A DNA stretch of 64,000 nucleotides from Jannaschia formosa (GCF_003340555.1 NZ_QPLJ01000001.1:186001-250000), one strand, 5' to 3'; shown: positions 1 through 8,566, numbered from the stretch's first letter. Made by a program: numbers and translations. The notes: generated from the sequence alone by a model not told the origin.

Positions 1-33
1 AACTTCCGAAGGGGACCGGGCATGGACGCAACT

Positions 34-40
34 GGGAGGT
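34..40 (+). promoter_or_regulatory. Ribosome binding site of the solute-binding protein gene
   Basis: A near-perfect Shine-Dalgarno run (GGGAGGT) ends four bases before the ATG at 45. It fixes that start and fits the high expression usual for a periplasmic binding protein. The 33 bases before it are too few to place a promoter. Confidence 0.75.
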
Positions 41-44
41 AATC

Positions 45-1313
45 ATGCGATCCATCCTGACGGCCCCGGCCTTGCTGGGACTCACGGCCACGACCCTCTT
101 GACCGCTCCGGCGCTCGCCCAGACGGGGCCGCAGCTTTCCGGTGAGCTCAAGATCGTCTCCGACATGTCCAACCCGGCCCCCCGCGCCGTGATGGAAGGC
201 CTGGCCCGGCAATTCGACGAGATGCATCCCGACCTGGAGGTCGAGCTCGAGATCGTCGACCGGGAGGCCTGGAAGACCCAGATCCGCAACACGCTTTCGG
301 CCAACCCGCCCGACGTGGTGAACTGGTACGCCGCGAACCGGATGATGCCCTATGTCAACGCGGGCCTCTTCGAGGACGTCTCCGACGTCTGGGAGGATAT
401 CGAGGGCCTCGACGCCGTGAAGGGCGCGCTGACCATCGACGGCAAGCAGTGGGGCGTGCCCTACACCTACTACCAGTGGGGCATCTACTACCGCGAGGAC
501 ATCTTCGAGGAGCTGGGCCTGGAAGAGCCCGAGACCTGGGAGCAGGAGCTGGCCAATTGCCAGGCCATCCTCGATTCGGGCCGCAAGTGCTACACCATCG
601 GGACCAAGTTCCTTTGGACCGCCGGCGGCTGGTTCGACTACCTCAACATGCGGACCAACGGCTTCCCGTTCCACATGCAGCTCGCCCAGGGCGAGATCCC
701 CTGGACCGATGACCGCGTCCGCCAGACCTTCGCCAACTGGCGCGAGCTGATCGACATGGGCGCCTATATCGACGACCACCAGAACTATTCCTGGCAGGAG
801 GCGCTGCCCTTCATGGTCAACGGGGAAGCCACCGCTTACCTGATGGGCAACTTCGCCGTGGCCCCGCTGCGCGATGGCGGGCTGACCGACGAGCAGCTCG
901 ACTTCTACCAGTTCCCGGCGATCAACCCCGACGTGGAGCTGGGCGAGGACGCCCCGACCGACACGTTCCACATCCCGGCGGGCGCCCAGAACAAGGAAGC
1001 CGCGCGCGAATTCCTGAAGTTCGTCACCTCGGCAGAGGTGCAGACCGCCATCAACGCGGGCGACGCGCTGGGCCAGCTTCCGGTCAACGCGATGTCCTCG
1101 GTCGACGCGGACGAGTTCCTGGAGCAGGGCTTCGAGATGCTGTCGAACAACGCCACCGGCGGCGTCGCGCAGTTCTTCGACCGGGACTTCCCGGCCGAGA
1201 TGGCCGCGCTCGCCATGGAGGGCCTGCAGGAGTTCATGGTGTTCCCCGACAATCTCGAGGACATCCTCCAGCGGCTCGAACAGGCGCGCGAGCGGATCTA
1301 CGCCGCCAACTGA
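45..1313 (+). CDS. ABC transporter solute-binding protein, carbohydrate type (family 1)
   Basis: This 422-residue periplasmic protein would capture a sugar or oligosaccharide for the permeases encoded downstream. Residues 1-25 form a signal peptide ending in ALA before Gln26, followed by the typical family-1 start of the mature protein (GELKIVSDM). Length and the aromatic-rich central part (WFDY, YYQW) fit oligosaccharide binders. It is first in a run of same-strand genes that includes GH36 and GH42 galactosidases, so galactosides are the inferred ligand. The gene is followed by two strong hairpins, which probably give it more transcript than the genes behind it. Class is firm, exact ligand is inference. 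Confidence 0.9.
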   Translation: MRSILTAPALLGLTATTLLTAPALAQTGPQLSGELKIVSDMSNPAPRAVMEGLARQFDEMHPDLEVELEIVDREAWKTQIRNTLSANPPDVVNWYAANRMMPYVNAGLFEDVSDVWEDIEGLDAVKGALTIDGKQWGVPYTYYQWGIYYREDIFEELGLEEPETWEQELANCQAILDSGRKCYTIGTKFLWTAGGWFDYLNMRTNGFPFHMQLAQGEIPWTDDRVRQTFANWRELIDMGAYIDDHQNYSWQEALPFMVNGEATAYLMGNFAVAPLRDGGLTDEQLDFYQFPAINPDVELGEDAPTDTFHIPAGAQNKEAAREFLKFVTSAEVQTAINAGDALGQLPVNAMSSVDADEFLEQGFEMLSNNATGGVAQFFDRDFPAEMAALAMEGLQEFMVFPDNLEDILQRLEQARERIYAAN

Positions 1314-1322
1314 CGGCCAAGG

Positions 1323-1381
1323 GGGTGGGTGCCCGTGCGCCCACCCGCACCGGCCCGCAGGGGGGCAGCGCCATGCCCCCC
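1323..1381 (+). promoter_or_regulatory. Two tandem intercistronic hairpins after the binding-protein gene
   Basis: The first hairpin pairs GGGTGGG (1323-1329) with CCCACCC (1340-1346). The second pairs GGGGGGCA (1360-1367) with TGCCCCCC (1374-1381). Neither is followed by a T run, so they look like mRNA-stabilising or partial-termination structures rather than a full terminator. Similar structures behind binding-protein genes (as after malE) raise their expression over the permease genes. Confidence 0.6.
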
Positions 1382-1441
1382 TCTCCCCCGACCCATCCGC
1401 ATGGCCCGCGCCATCCGAATGCGCCGGAAAGGACACGCGAC

Positions 1442-1903
1442 ATGCTCCGCCTCGCCCTTCTGCTGACCTGTCTCGCCGCCCCCGCCGCCGCGCAGGCGGT
1501 GCAGGGCACCTGCCGCGACGGATCGCTCTGGTGGGCGAGCGACGGCAGCGCGGGCCTCGCCCCCTGCGAAAGCCCCGGCGAAGGCTTCTTCACCCTCACC
1601 TGCGCGGGCGGCGACACGACGATGCGCTTCGTCTCGCCCTACCCGGTCGCCGTGGGGCAGCGCGGCACCGCCGACCTGACCATCGACGGGCAGGACTGGC
1701 GGCTGGAGGGCACGGGCGAGGACGACGCGGCCACGGGTCTGCGCATCCTCTCCGACATCGCGGTGCCCGCCACGGTGCTCGACGCGCTGGCCTCGGGCAG
1801 CAGCGCCCGCCTCGACGGCCCGGCCGAGACCCGGCCCTTCCATCTCAGCGGCAGCGGCGCGGCCATCGCCGCCCTGCGCGACACCTGCGGAGACGCCGAA
1901 TGA
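1442..1903 (+). CDS. Small secreted protein of unknown function in the transporter operon
   Basis: The product has 153 residues. The start at 1442 is chosen because it gives a clean signal peptide (MLRLALLLTCLAAPAAAQ, cleavage near residue 17) behind a GGAAAGGA ribosome site; an in-frame ATG at 1325 would begin inside the hairpins. The mature part has four cysteines (in GTCRDG, APCESP, LTCAGG and DTCGDAE), enough for two disulfides. It ends in a GSGAAIAALRDTC segment like the closing segment of some DUF1176/VasI-type periplasmic proteins. Its stop overlaps the next permease start (ATGA), which suggests translational coupling to the transporter. I do not recognise the family with certainty; a periplasmic accessory role is inference. 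Confidence 0.7.
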   Translation: MLRLALLLTCLAAPAAAQAVQGTCRDGSLWWASDGSAGLAPCESPGEGFFTLTCAGGDTTMRFVSPYPVAVGQRGTADLTIDGQDWRLEGTGEDDAATGLRILSDIAVPATVLDALASGSSARLDGPAETRPFHLSGSGAAIAALRDTCGDAE

Positions 1904-2838
1904 CCACCCCCGCCCCCGTCGTCCCGGACACCCATCCGCCGGTCAGCGACACCCGCTCCTGGTATCGCCGCAACGAGATCCGCGTGACCCCCTGGCTCTT
2001 CCTCGCGCCGGGGCTGCTGTTCTTCGCGGTCTACGTGATCTTCCCCATCTTCCAGAGCTTCAACATCTCGCTCTACCGTTGGGACGGGCTGGGCGAGGCG
2101 ACCTATATCGGGCTCGACAACTACCGCGAACTCGCCACCGACCGGGCCTTCGAGACCTCGTTCTGGAACAACATCCGCTGGCTGGTGCTCTACCTGCTGG
2201 CGATCCCGCTGGGCCTCGGCATCGCGCTGTTCCTCAACCAGACGGTGACAGGAATCCGGCTCTACAAGTCGCTGTTCTTCTTCCCCTTCGTGATCTCGCA
2301 GGTCGTGGTGGGCCTCGTGTTCTCCTGGTTCTACCTGCCGCAGGTCGGGCTTCTGAACGTGGTGCTGGGCTGGTTCGGCACCTCGCTCAACATCCTGGGC
2401 GACCCCGACCTCGCCACCTACGGGATCATCGCCGCCGGCCTCTGGCCGCAGACGGCCTATTGCATGATCCTCTACCTCACCGGCCTCAACGCCGTGGACC
2501 CCGAGCAGGTGGAGGCAGCGCGCCTCGACGGCGCCAAGGGCTGGCGGATGCTCTGGTATGTCATCATCCCGCAACTGAAACCTGCCACCTTCATCGCCTT
2601 CGTGGTGACGATCATCGGCGCATTGCGGAGCTTCGACCTGATCTCGATCATGACCAACGGAGGCCCCTTCGGCTCCACCCGGGTCCTGTCGTTCTACATG
2701 TTCGAGAAGGCCCTGGCCGAGTTCGGCTTCCGCATGGGCTACGGCGCCGCCATCGCGGTCGTGCTGTTCCTCATCATGCTGGTCTTCATCGCCTACTTCC
2801 TGTGGTCGATGTATCGCGACGAGAAGGTGGCGCGGTGA
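1900..2838 (+). CDS. ABC transporter permease, MalF-like sugar permease
   Basis: This 312-residue inner-membrane protein has about six hydrophobic segments. The cytoplasmic EAA loop starts near residue 205 (EAARLDGAKGWRMLW, then IIPQLKP) and docks the ATPase. It follows the MalF/UgpA pattern with an N-terminal cytoplasmic stretch of about 30 residues. The start is set by the ATGA overlap with the preceding small gene. Its partner permease starts at 3713, separated by two short genes, which is not the usual adjacent arrangement. No ATPase gene is present in the window. Confidence 0.9.
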   Translation: MTTPAPVVPDTHPPVSDTRSWYRRNEIRVTPWLFLAPGLLFFAVYVIFPIFQSFNISLYRWDGLGEATYIGLDNYRELATDRAFETSFWNNIRWLVLYLLAIPLGLGIALFLNQTVTGIRLYKSLFFFPFVISQVVVGLVFSWFYLPQVGLLNVVLGWFGTSLNILGDPDLATYGIIAAGLWPQTAYCMILYLTGLNAVDPEQVEAARLDGAKGWRMLWYVIIPQLKPATFIAFVVTIIGALRSFDLISIMTNGGPFGSTRVLSFYMFEKALAEFGFRMGYGAAIAVVLFLIMLVFIAYFLWSMYRDEKVAR

Positions 2839-2996
2839 GGCGGCCCCCGCATCGACGGGCCGCGGACCGGCGATCCGACTTCGGAACGAGGCACTTCATG
2901 GCAGCCACGTCAGGAAGACCTCCGACCGACGCACCAGGCCTCACCAGATCGCCGGGTCGGGCGGCGGCCCGGCGATGCGCAGCATCGGCTGTGCCG

Positions 2997-3365
2997 ATGC
3001 TGTTCGCGCGCGACGGGCTTGGCCGCCGGTTCGGTGCCCTTCTGGCTGCGTCGCTTCTTCTCGCTACCCCCGCCGCCGCCCAGACCGTCACCGCCCCCCT
3101 CGCCACCGACGCTCCCCTCCGCGATCGTGCCGAGCGCTGCGGTGGCGTCGTGATCCTCGCCCTCTCCCAGGGCCCCTCCCCCGTCCTGACGACCTCCCTC
3201 CGGACCCTCGCCTTCGCCGCCATGGGTCAGGGCGCCAGGTCCGAGGACGCCCAGCGCGCCATGATCGCCTGGGCCGACGCCTATGTCGCCGCCGGGGACG
3301 GGCTGGCGACCTTCCGCGAGGACCGCCCCGCCTGCCTGCGCCTCGCCGAAAGCCTCGCCCCATGA
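2997..3365 (+). CDS. Small secreted protein of unknown function between the permease genes
   Basis: The product is 122 residues if started at 2997. A signal peptide is visible at residues 8-29 (a hydrophobic LLAASLLL core, then ATPAAAQ). The mature chain of about 95 residues is mostly helical in look and has two cysteines (in AERCGG and RPACLR). An upstream in-frame ATG at 2899 would add 32 unlikely N-terminal residues. The stop overlaps the ATG of the MmcQ/YjbR gene. I do not recognise a family. Coding is supported by the signal peptide, the overlap and the position in the operon, but there is no similarity evidence. Confidence 0.6.
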   Translation: MLFARDGLGRRFGALLAASLLLATPAAAQTVTAPLATDAPLRDRAERCGGVVILALSQGPSPVLTTSLRTLAFAAMGQGARSEDAQRAMIAWADAYVAAGDGLATFREDRPACLRLAESLAP

Positions 3366-3709
3366 CCCGCGCCGAGTTCGACACCCTCTGCGCCGCCCAC
3401 CCCGGCGCCACCCTCTCCGGCCCCGGAGAGCTCGACGCCTGGAAGGTCGGCGGCAAGATGTTCGCCTGTTTCGGCCACGAGGAAACCCGCGCCGAGAACA
3501 CCGGGACCGTCTCGCTCAAATGCCCCGACGCCGAGACCGCGGCCATGCTCATCGAGGCGGGAGCCGCGACCAGAGCCCCCTATTTCCACCGCTCCTGGGT
3601 CCAGCTCACGCTCGCCGACCTGACCGGGGAGGAGGCCGCGCATCGCGTCGCGGTCAGCTACGACACGATCCGGGCGAGCCTGCCCAAGAAGGTCCGGGAG
3701 GCCCTGTAG
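3362..3709 (+). CDS. MmcQ/YjbR family protein
   Basis: This 115-residue cytoplasmic protein has the family hallmark WKVGGKMFACF at about residues 24-34 and the C-terminal helix ending SLPKKVREAL. The family has a CyaY-like or double-wing DNA-binding fold and no settled function. It overlaps the preceding secreted-protein gene by ATGA and is three bases from the next permease, so it is co-transcribed with the transporter. Its presence inside a sugar transporter operon is unexpected and may be incidental. Confidence 0.85.
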   Translation: MTRAEFDTLCAAHPGATLSGPGELDAWKVGGKMFACFGHEETRAENTGTVSLKCPDAETAAMLIEAGAATRAPYFHRSWVQLTLADLTGEEAAHRVAVSYDTIRASLPKKVREAL

Positions 3710-3712
3710 ACC

Positions 3713-4561
3713 ATGTTCCCCCGCCCCATCCAGACCCAGAGCCCGGCGGCGCAGGCGACCTACAAGGCCCTGCTCCCGGTCGCCCTGATCCTGTGGCTGC
3801 TGCCCCTGATCGCCGTGATGCTCTTCTCGGTCCGCCCCGAGGCGGATTTCTCCAGCGGCAACTACTGGGGCGTCCCGTCGAGCTTCGACCTGATCCCGAA
3901 CTACTCCCGCGTCTTCTTCGACAGCGACATGCCGCGCTACCTGCTGAACTCGCTGCTCATCACCATCCCCACCGTGATCGGCACGGTGGCGCTGGCCTGC
4001 ATGACCGGCTTCGCGCTGGGCGTCTACAAGTTCCGCGGCAACCTTCTGATCTTCTTCATGTTCATCGCGGGCAACTTCGTGCCCTTCCAGATCCTCATGG
4101 TCCCCGTCCGCGACCTGACCATCGACCTCAACCTCTACGACACCAAGACCGGCCTGATCCTGTTCCACATCGCGTTCCAGACCGGGTTCTGCACGCTCTT
4201 CATGCGCAACTTCATCCGCGCCCTGCCCTTCCCCCTGATCGAGGCAGCGCGGGTCGAGGGCGTCGCCGAATGGCGCATCTTCTGGTTCGTCGTGCTGCCC
4301 CTGATGAAGCCCGCCCTCGCCGCCCTCGCCGTGCTGGTCTTCACCTTCATCTGGAACGACTATTTCTGGGCCATCGTCCTGACCCAGGGCCCCGACAGCC
4401 AACCCGTCACCGCAGGCATCACCGCCTTCAACTCCCAATACCGCGCGGCCTATCACCTGATGAGCGCGGGCAGCATCGTCGCCGCCCTGCCTCCGGTCGC
4501 GATGTTCTTCCTGATGCAGAAGCACTTCATCGCCGGTCTCACCCTCGGCGCGGTGAAGTGA
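3713..4561 (+). CDS. ABC transporter permease, MalG-like sugar permease
   Basis: This 282-residue inner-membrane permease is the second of the pair. It has an N-terminal membrane anchor, a periplasmic stretch containing SFDLIPNYSRVF, and an EAA loop starting near residue 177 (EAARVEGVAEWRIFW, then LPLMKPALA). The NDYFWAIVL segment and the C-terminal GLTLGAVK are typical of MalG/LacG relatives. The ATG follows the MmcQ stop by three bases. The downstream alpha-galactosidase starts two bases after its stop, linking uptake directly to intracellular hydrolysis. Confidence 0.92.
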   Translation: MFPRPIQTQSPAAQATYKALLPVALILWLLPLIAVMLFSVRPEADFSSGNYWGVPSSFDLIPNYSRVFFDSDMPRYLLNSLLITIPTVIGTVALACMTGFALGVYKFRGNLLIFFMFIAGNFVPFQILMVPVRDLTIDLNLYDTKTGLILFHIAFQTGFCTLFMRNFIRALPFPLIEAARVEGVAEWRIFWFVVLPLMKPALAALAVLVFTFIWNDYFWAIVLTQGPDSQPVTAGITAFNSQYRAAYHLMSAGSIVAALPPVAMFFLMQKHFIAGLTLGAVK

Positions 4562-4563
4562 GC

Positions 4564-6696
4564 ATGGCCGACGCGCTTCCCCTCGGCGCCACCGGCGCCC
4601 GCGCCGCGACTCCGTCCCGCACCTGGCGGCTCGACGACGGCGCGCGCCAGACCCTCGTGCTCGCTGCCACCGGCGACCGCCTGCCCCAGGTCGTCTACTG
4701 GGGCGCGGCGCTGCCCGCCGGCACCGATCTCGCCACGCTCGCCGCCGCCCATGCCCCCGACGTGACCGGAGGCATGCTCGACGAGACCCCCGAACTGAGC
4801 CTCTGCCCCGAAGCCGCGCGGTCCTTCCCCGGCCAGCCCGGCCTCGCCCTGCGTGCCGAAGACGGCACGCCACTCCGGCCCCGCTTCGCCTATGAGGGCG
4901 AGGAGGCCACCGACGGCCTCGCCCTGCGCTACCGCGACGCCGCCCAGGGCCTGACCCTCACGGTCTCGCTGAGTGCCGACCCCGCGACCCACATCCTCAC
5001 CCTCCGGACCCGGCTCGACGCCGACAGCCCGGTCCGCCTCGACTGGCTCGCCGCCCCGGTCCTCCCCGCTCCCCAGCACGCGCAGGAGATGATCGACTTC
5101 TCCGGCCGCTGGGTGGGCGAGTTCCAGCCGCAGCGCACCCCCTGGTCCCCCGGCCTCCGCCTGCGCGAGAACCGCACCGGCCGCACCGGGCACGAGCATT
5201 TTCCCGGCCTCATCATCCCCGCCACCGGCACGACCAACACCGCCGGAGAGGCCTGGGCCTTCCACTACGGCTGGTCCGGCGGCCACCGCATGATCGCCGA
5301 GGAGCTTCCCGACGGCCGCCGCCAGATCCAGTGGGGCCACGCCGCCGGAACCGAACCCGGCCCCGCCACCCGGTTCGAGACCGCGCCTCTCTATGCCACC
5401 TACAGCGACCGAGGCTTCAACGGCTGCGCCATCGCCTTCCAGCGCCATGTCCGCGACCGCGTCGTCCCCTGGCCCGACCCGGACCGCCCCCGCCCGGTCC
5501 ACTACAACTGCTGGGAAGCGGTCTATTTCGACCACAAGCTGCCCGTCCTCAAGGACATCGCCACCCGCGCCGCCGATCTCGGGGCCGAGCGCTTCGTCCT
5601 CGACGACGGCTGGTTCGGCCGCCGCGACGACGACACCAGCGGCCTCGGCGACTGGCAGATCGACCGCCGCAAATGGCCAGACGGCCTCCACCCGCTCATC
5701 GACCACGTCCACGCCCTGGGCATGTCCTTCGGCCTTTGGTTTGAACCCGAGATGGTCAATCCCGACAGCGACCTCTACCGCGCCCATCCCGACTGGGCGC
5801 TCGGCGCCCCCGACCAGACCCTCGGCCGCCAGCAGATGGTCCTCGACATGGCCCGGGCCGAGGTCCGCGACCACCTCCACGCCGCGCTCTCCGCGATCTT
5901 CCGCGACCACGCGATCGACTACGTCAAATGGGACCACAACCGCGTCCTGCCGCACCCCGACGCCGCGCAGGCCCGCGGCACCTACGCCCTGCTCGACCGG
6001 CTCCGCGCCGACTTCCCCGGCATCGAGATCGAAAGCTGCGCCTCCGGCGGCGGCCGCATCGACTTCGGCATCCTCGCCCGCACCCACCGCGTCTGGCTCA
6101 GCGATTCGAACGACGCGCTCGAACGGCTCCGCATCCAGCACGAGGCCGCGCTGTTCCTGCCGATGGCCGTCACCGGCTCCCATGTCGGCCCGCGCCGCAG
6201 CCACACCTCGGGCCGCACCCTCGACATCTCGATGCGCGCCTGGACCGCCGCCCAGCGCCATATGGGGTTCGAGATGGACCCGCGCGAGCTGACCGGGCAC
6301 GAGGCGCAGGTCCTGCGCGACGTCACCGCCTGGTGGAAGCGCAACCGCGACTGGATGACCGCCGCCGACATCCACCGCCTCGACAGCGCCGACCCCGCCG
6401 TGATCGCCGAACAGCAGCAGGCCCGCGACGGCGCCCGCTTCGTGGTCTTCGCCGGCAAGGCCGCGACCTCGGCCCAGATCGCCCCCCGCCCCCTGCGTCT
6501 CACCGCGCTGGACCCGGAGGCGACCTACCGCGTCGAGCTCGTCAACCGCGCCGACGCCCCCGGCCTCAGCCGCGGGATGCCCGCCCTCAAGGCCGGCCCC
6601 GTCGACCTGCCCGGCACCTGGCTCATGCGGCACGGCCCCGTCCTGCCCTGGAGCTTTCCCGAAACGATGTGGGTGCTGGAGGGCCGCCGCCTGTGA
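4564..6696 (+). CDS. Alpha-galactosidase, glycoside hydrolase family 36
   Basis: This 710-residue enzyme would remove terminal alpha-galactose from melibiose or raffinose-type oligosaccharides. It has no signal peptide, so it acts on sugars already imported. An N-terminal beta-supersandwich region (to about 310) precedes the barrel. In the barrel are FVLDDGWFG (344-352), WFEPEMV (392-398), the nucleophile motif KWDHNR with Asp457, SCASGGGR (491-498), and the acid/base motif WLSDSND with Asp514 or Asp517. Length fits the 700-750 residue GH36 group. It starts two bases after the permease stop and is followed by a repeat with hairpins. Confidence 0.95.
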   Translation: MADALPLGATGARAATPSRTWRLDDGARQTLVLAATGDRLPQVVYWGAALPAGTDLATLAAAHAPDVTGGMLDETPELSLCPEAARSFPGQPGLALRAEDGTPLRPRFAYEGEEATDGLALRYRDAAQGLTLTVSLSADPATHILTLRTRLDADSPVRLDWLAAPVLPAPQHAQEMIDFSGRWVGEFQPQRTPWSPGLRLRENRTGRTGHEHFPGLIIPATGTTNTAGEAWAFHYGWSGGHRMIAEELPDGRRQIQWGHAAGTEPGPATRFETAPLYATYSDRGFNGCAIAFQRHVRDRVVPWPDPDRPRPVHYNCWEAVYFDHKLPVLKDIATRAADLGAERFVLDDGWFGRRDDDTSGLGDWQIDRRKWPDGLHPLIDHVHALGMSFGLWFEPEMVNPDSDLYRAHPDWALGAPDQTLGRQQMVLDMARAEVRDHLHAALSAIFRDHAIDYVKWDHNRVLPHPDAAQARGTYALLDRLRADFPGIEIESCASGGGRIDFGILARTHRVWLSDSNDALERLRIQHEAALFLPMAVTGSHVGPRRSHTSGRTLDISMRAWTAAQRHMGFEMDPRELTGHEAQVLRDVTAWWKRNRDWMTAADIHRLDSADPAVIAEQQQARDGARFVVFAGKAATSAQIAPRPLRLTALDPEATYRVELVNRADAPGLSRGMPALKAGPVDLPGTWLMRHGPVLPWSFPETMWVLEGRRL

Positions 6697-6712
6697 CCCG
6701 CCGTTCACCCCC

Positions 6713-6726
6713 CGTTAAGGTTAACG
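6713..6726. promoter_or_regulatory. Perfect inverted repeat, possible operator
   Basis: CGTTAA and TTAACG face each other across GG, giving a 14-base palindrome in the 222-base gap between the GH36 and dehydrogenase genes. It stands out in a GC-rich region and could be a regulator site for the second half of the operon. No regulator gene is in view to match it. Confidence 0.35.
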
Positions 6727-6748
6727 CACCCGCCCCCTCATCTCGCCC

Positions 6749-6797
6749 GAAATACCTCGGGGGGAGTCGCCGCAGGCGACGGGGGGCAGAGCCCCCC
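6749..6797 (+). repeat. Dispersed intergenic hairpin repeat, copy 1 (divergent copy)
   Basis: An AAATAC core is followed by a G-rich GGAGTC block, then two hairpins: GTCGCC/GGCGAC (6766-6771 with 6775-6780) and GGGGGGC/GCCCCCC (6781-6787 with 6791-6797). It resembles three other copies in this window (30953, 47532, 54782). It lies just after the GH36 stop, where it may end or weaken transcription. Confidence 0.5.
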
Positions 6798-6918
6798 TCC
6801 CTTGCGCGGCGTGCACCGACATAACCGATCCGATCCCGTTCCGTGCGCAGATCGCGTATGACGCGGATCACCCGTGGATCACCTGCAGATCACCCATGAA
6901 ATCCGAGGCCAGCCCGAC

Positions 6919-7686
6919 ATGACCGCTCCGACCTTCCCCGACCTCCGCGACGCTTCCGTCTTCATCACCGGCGGCGGCTCCGGCATCGGCGCCAGCCTGA
7001 CAGAAGGCTTCCTGCGCCAGGGCGCCCGCGTCGCCTTCATCGGCCGCTCCGACGCCTCCGCCTTCGTCGAGGAGATGGAGGAAGCCACGGGAAACAGGCC
7101 GCTTTTCCTCCAGGGCGATATCACCGAGATCGCGACCCTGCGCGCCGCCATGGACCGCGCGGCCGAGGCGCATGGCCCGGTCACCCGCCTCGTCAACAAC
7201 GCCGCCAACGACCAGCGCCACGACACGCTGGAGGTCGACGAGGACTTCTACGACTGGTCCCAGTCGATCAACCTCAAGGCCTACTTCTTCTCCTGCCAGC
7301 ACGCGATCCGCGGCATGAAATCCGTCGGTTACGGCCATATCGTCAACTTCTCCTCGATCTCCTACATGATGGGCAACGACGGCTACGCGATCTACACCGC
7401 CTCCAACGGCGGCATCACCGCGATGACCCGCTCGCTCGCACGCGAATTCGGGCCGGATCGCATTCGCGTCAATGCCTTGGCGCCCGGCTGGGTGCTCACG
7501 CAGAAGCAGCTCGACAAGTGGGCCGACCCCGAAAGCCTCCAGGCCCATCTCGACCGCGCCTGCCTGAAGGAGCATCTGAAGCCCGAGGACATCGTGACCC
7601 CGACGCTCTTCCTCGCCTCCGACGCCTCCCGGATGATGACCGGACAGGCCATGGTGGTCGATGGCGGTGTCGTGGTAACCGGCTGA
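6919..7686 (+). CDS. SDR oxidoreductase, probable sugar (galactose) 1-dehydrogenase with altered active site
   Basis: The product has 255 residues, with the start chosen at MTAPTF; an in-frame ATG at 6874 would add 15 residues. The NAD(P) motif TGGGSGIG spans 17-24, NNAAN begins at 93, and catalytic Ser146 and Tyr159 are present. The lysine expected four residues after the tyrosine is Asn163 (YTASN), a clear departure from YxxxK. The C-terminal half (PGWVLTQKQ, FLASDASRMMTGQ) resembles fucose/galactose dehydrogenase-type SDRs. It is followed by dgoK, dgoA and a lactonase gene, so oxidation of galactose to the lactone is the inferred step. Activity with Asn in place of Lys needs proof. Confidence 0.8.
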   Translation: MTAPTFPDLRDASVFITGGGSGIGASLTEGFLRQGARVAFIGRSDASAFVEEMEEATGNRPLFLQGDITEIATLRAAMDRAAEAHGPVTRLVNNAANDQRHDTLEVDEDFYDWSQSINLKAYFFSCQHAIRGMKSVGYGHIVNFSSISYMMGNDGYAIYTASNGGITAMTRSLAREFGPDRIRVNALAPGWVLTQKQLDKWADPESLQAHLDRACLKEHLKPEDIVTPTLFLASDASRMMTGQAMVVDGGVVVTG

Positions 7687-7687
7687 C

Positions 7688-8566
7688 ATGACACTCTGGA
7701 TCGCCGTCGACTGGGGCACGACCGCCCTCCGCGCCACCTTGATGGCGCCCGGTGCAATCGAGACGCGCATCTCCGACAAGGGCATGAACACGTTGACTCG
7801 CAACGCGTTCGAGCCGACCTTCCTCGATCTCTGCGGCGACTGGATTGACGGGCCGACGCGGGTGATCGCCTGCGGCATGGTCGGCGCGCGACAAGGCTGG
7901 GCCGAGGCGCCCTATGCCACGGTCCCTGCCGCGCCGCTCGGCACGGGACTGACGCGAGTCGACGCGGCGGATCCCCGCCTCGACATCCGCATCGTGCCGG
8001 GGCTGCGGCAGCTTGCACCGCATGCCGACGTCATGCGCGGGGAAGAGACGCAGATCGCCGGAATCCTGCGCGAGATCAAAGACTTGGACGGCGTGGCCTG
8101 CCTGCCCGGCACGCATACGAAATGGGCGCATGTCTCCGCCGGAGAGGTCGTCAGCTTCCGCACCGCGATGACCGGAGAGCTCTTCGCAACCATCTGCAAT
8201 CACACGGTTCTGCGCCATTCCCTGACCGGCGACGGCTGGGAGGAGGCGCCCTTCCTCGACGCCGTCTCCGACGCCCTCTCCCGCCCCGAGACGCTGACTG
8301 CCCGCCTCTTCGAGCTGCGCGCCGCCGACCTGCTCCACGCCCAGCCCGCCGCCACGGCCCGCTCGATCCTGTCGGGCCTGCTGATCGGCGCCGAGCTCGC
8401 CGCCACCCGCCCCTGGTGGCTCGGCCGCGACGTCGTGATCACGGGGTCGAGCGGTACGACCCGCGCCTACGACGCGGCCTTGCGCGCGCAGGGCGTCCGG
8501 CCCAAACTCCTCCCTGCCGAGGCCATGACCCTCGCGGGACTGACCGCCGCCAAGGACTTGCCATGA
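7688..8566 (+). CDS. dgoK: 2-dehydro-3-deoxygalactonokinase
   Basis: This 292-residue cytoplasmic kinase phosphorylates 2-keto-3-deoxygalactonate at C6 with ATP. The N-terminus has the phosphate-binding WGTTALRA segment (about residues 9-16). LPGTHTKW, characteristic of DgoK, is near residues 139-146. A conserved GSSGTTRAYDAAL segment is near the C-terminus. It starts one base after the dehydrogenase stop and overlaps dgoA by four bases. Its substrate would be made by a galactonate dehydratase, which is not encoded in this window. Confidence 0.93.
   Translation: MTLWIAVDWGTTALRATLMAPGAIETRISDKGMNTLTRNAFEPTFLDLCGDWIDGPTRVIACGMVGARQGWAEAPYATVPAAPLGTGLTRVDAADPRLDIRIVPGLRQLAPHADVMRGEETQIAGILREIKDLDGVACLPGTHTKWAHVSAGEVVSFRTAMTGELFATICNHTVLRHSLTGDGWEEAPFLDAVSDALSRPETLTARLFELRAADLLHAQPAATARSILSGLLIGAELAATRPWWLGRDVVITGSSGTTRAYDAALRAQGVRPKLLPAEAMTLAGLTAAKDLP

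Noticed and set aside
3281-4873. Long 530-residue minus-strand open frame opposite the transporter genes
   Set aside because: It is a high-GC shadow of the plus-strand genes, rich in Arg/Gly/Asp with no recognisable start or domain.
4453-6708. 751-residue minus-strand open frame opposite the GH36 gene
   Set aside because: It is a shadow frame; the opposite strand encodes a complete alpha-galactosidase with all motifs.
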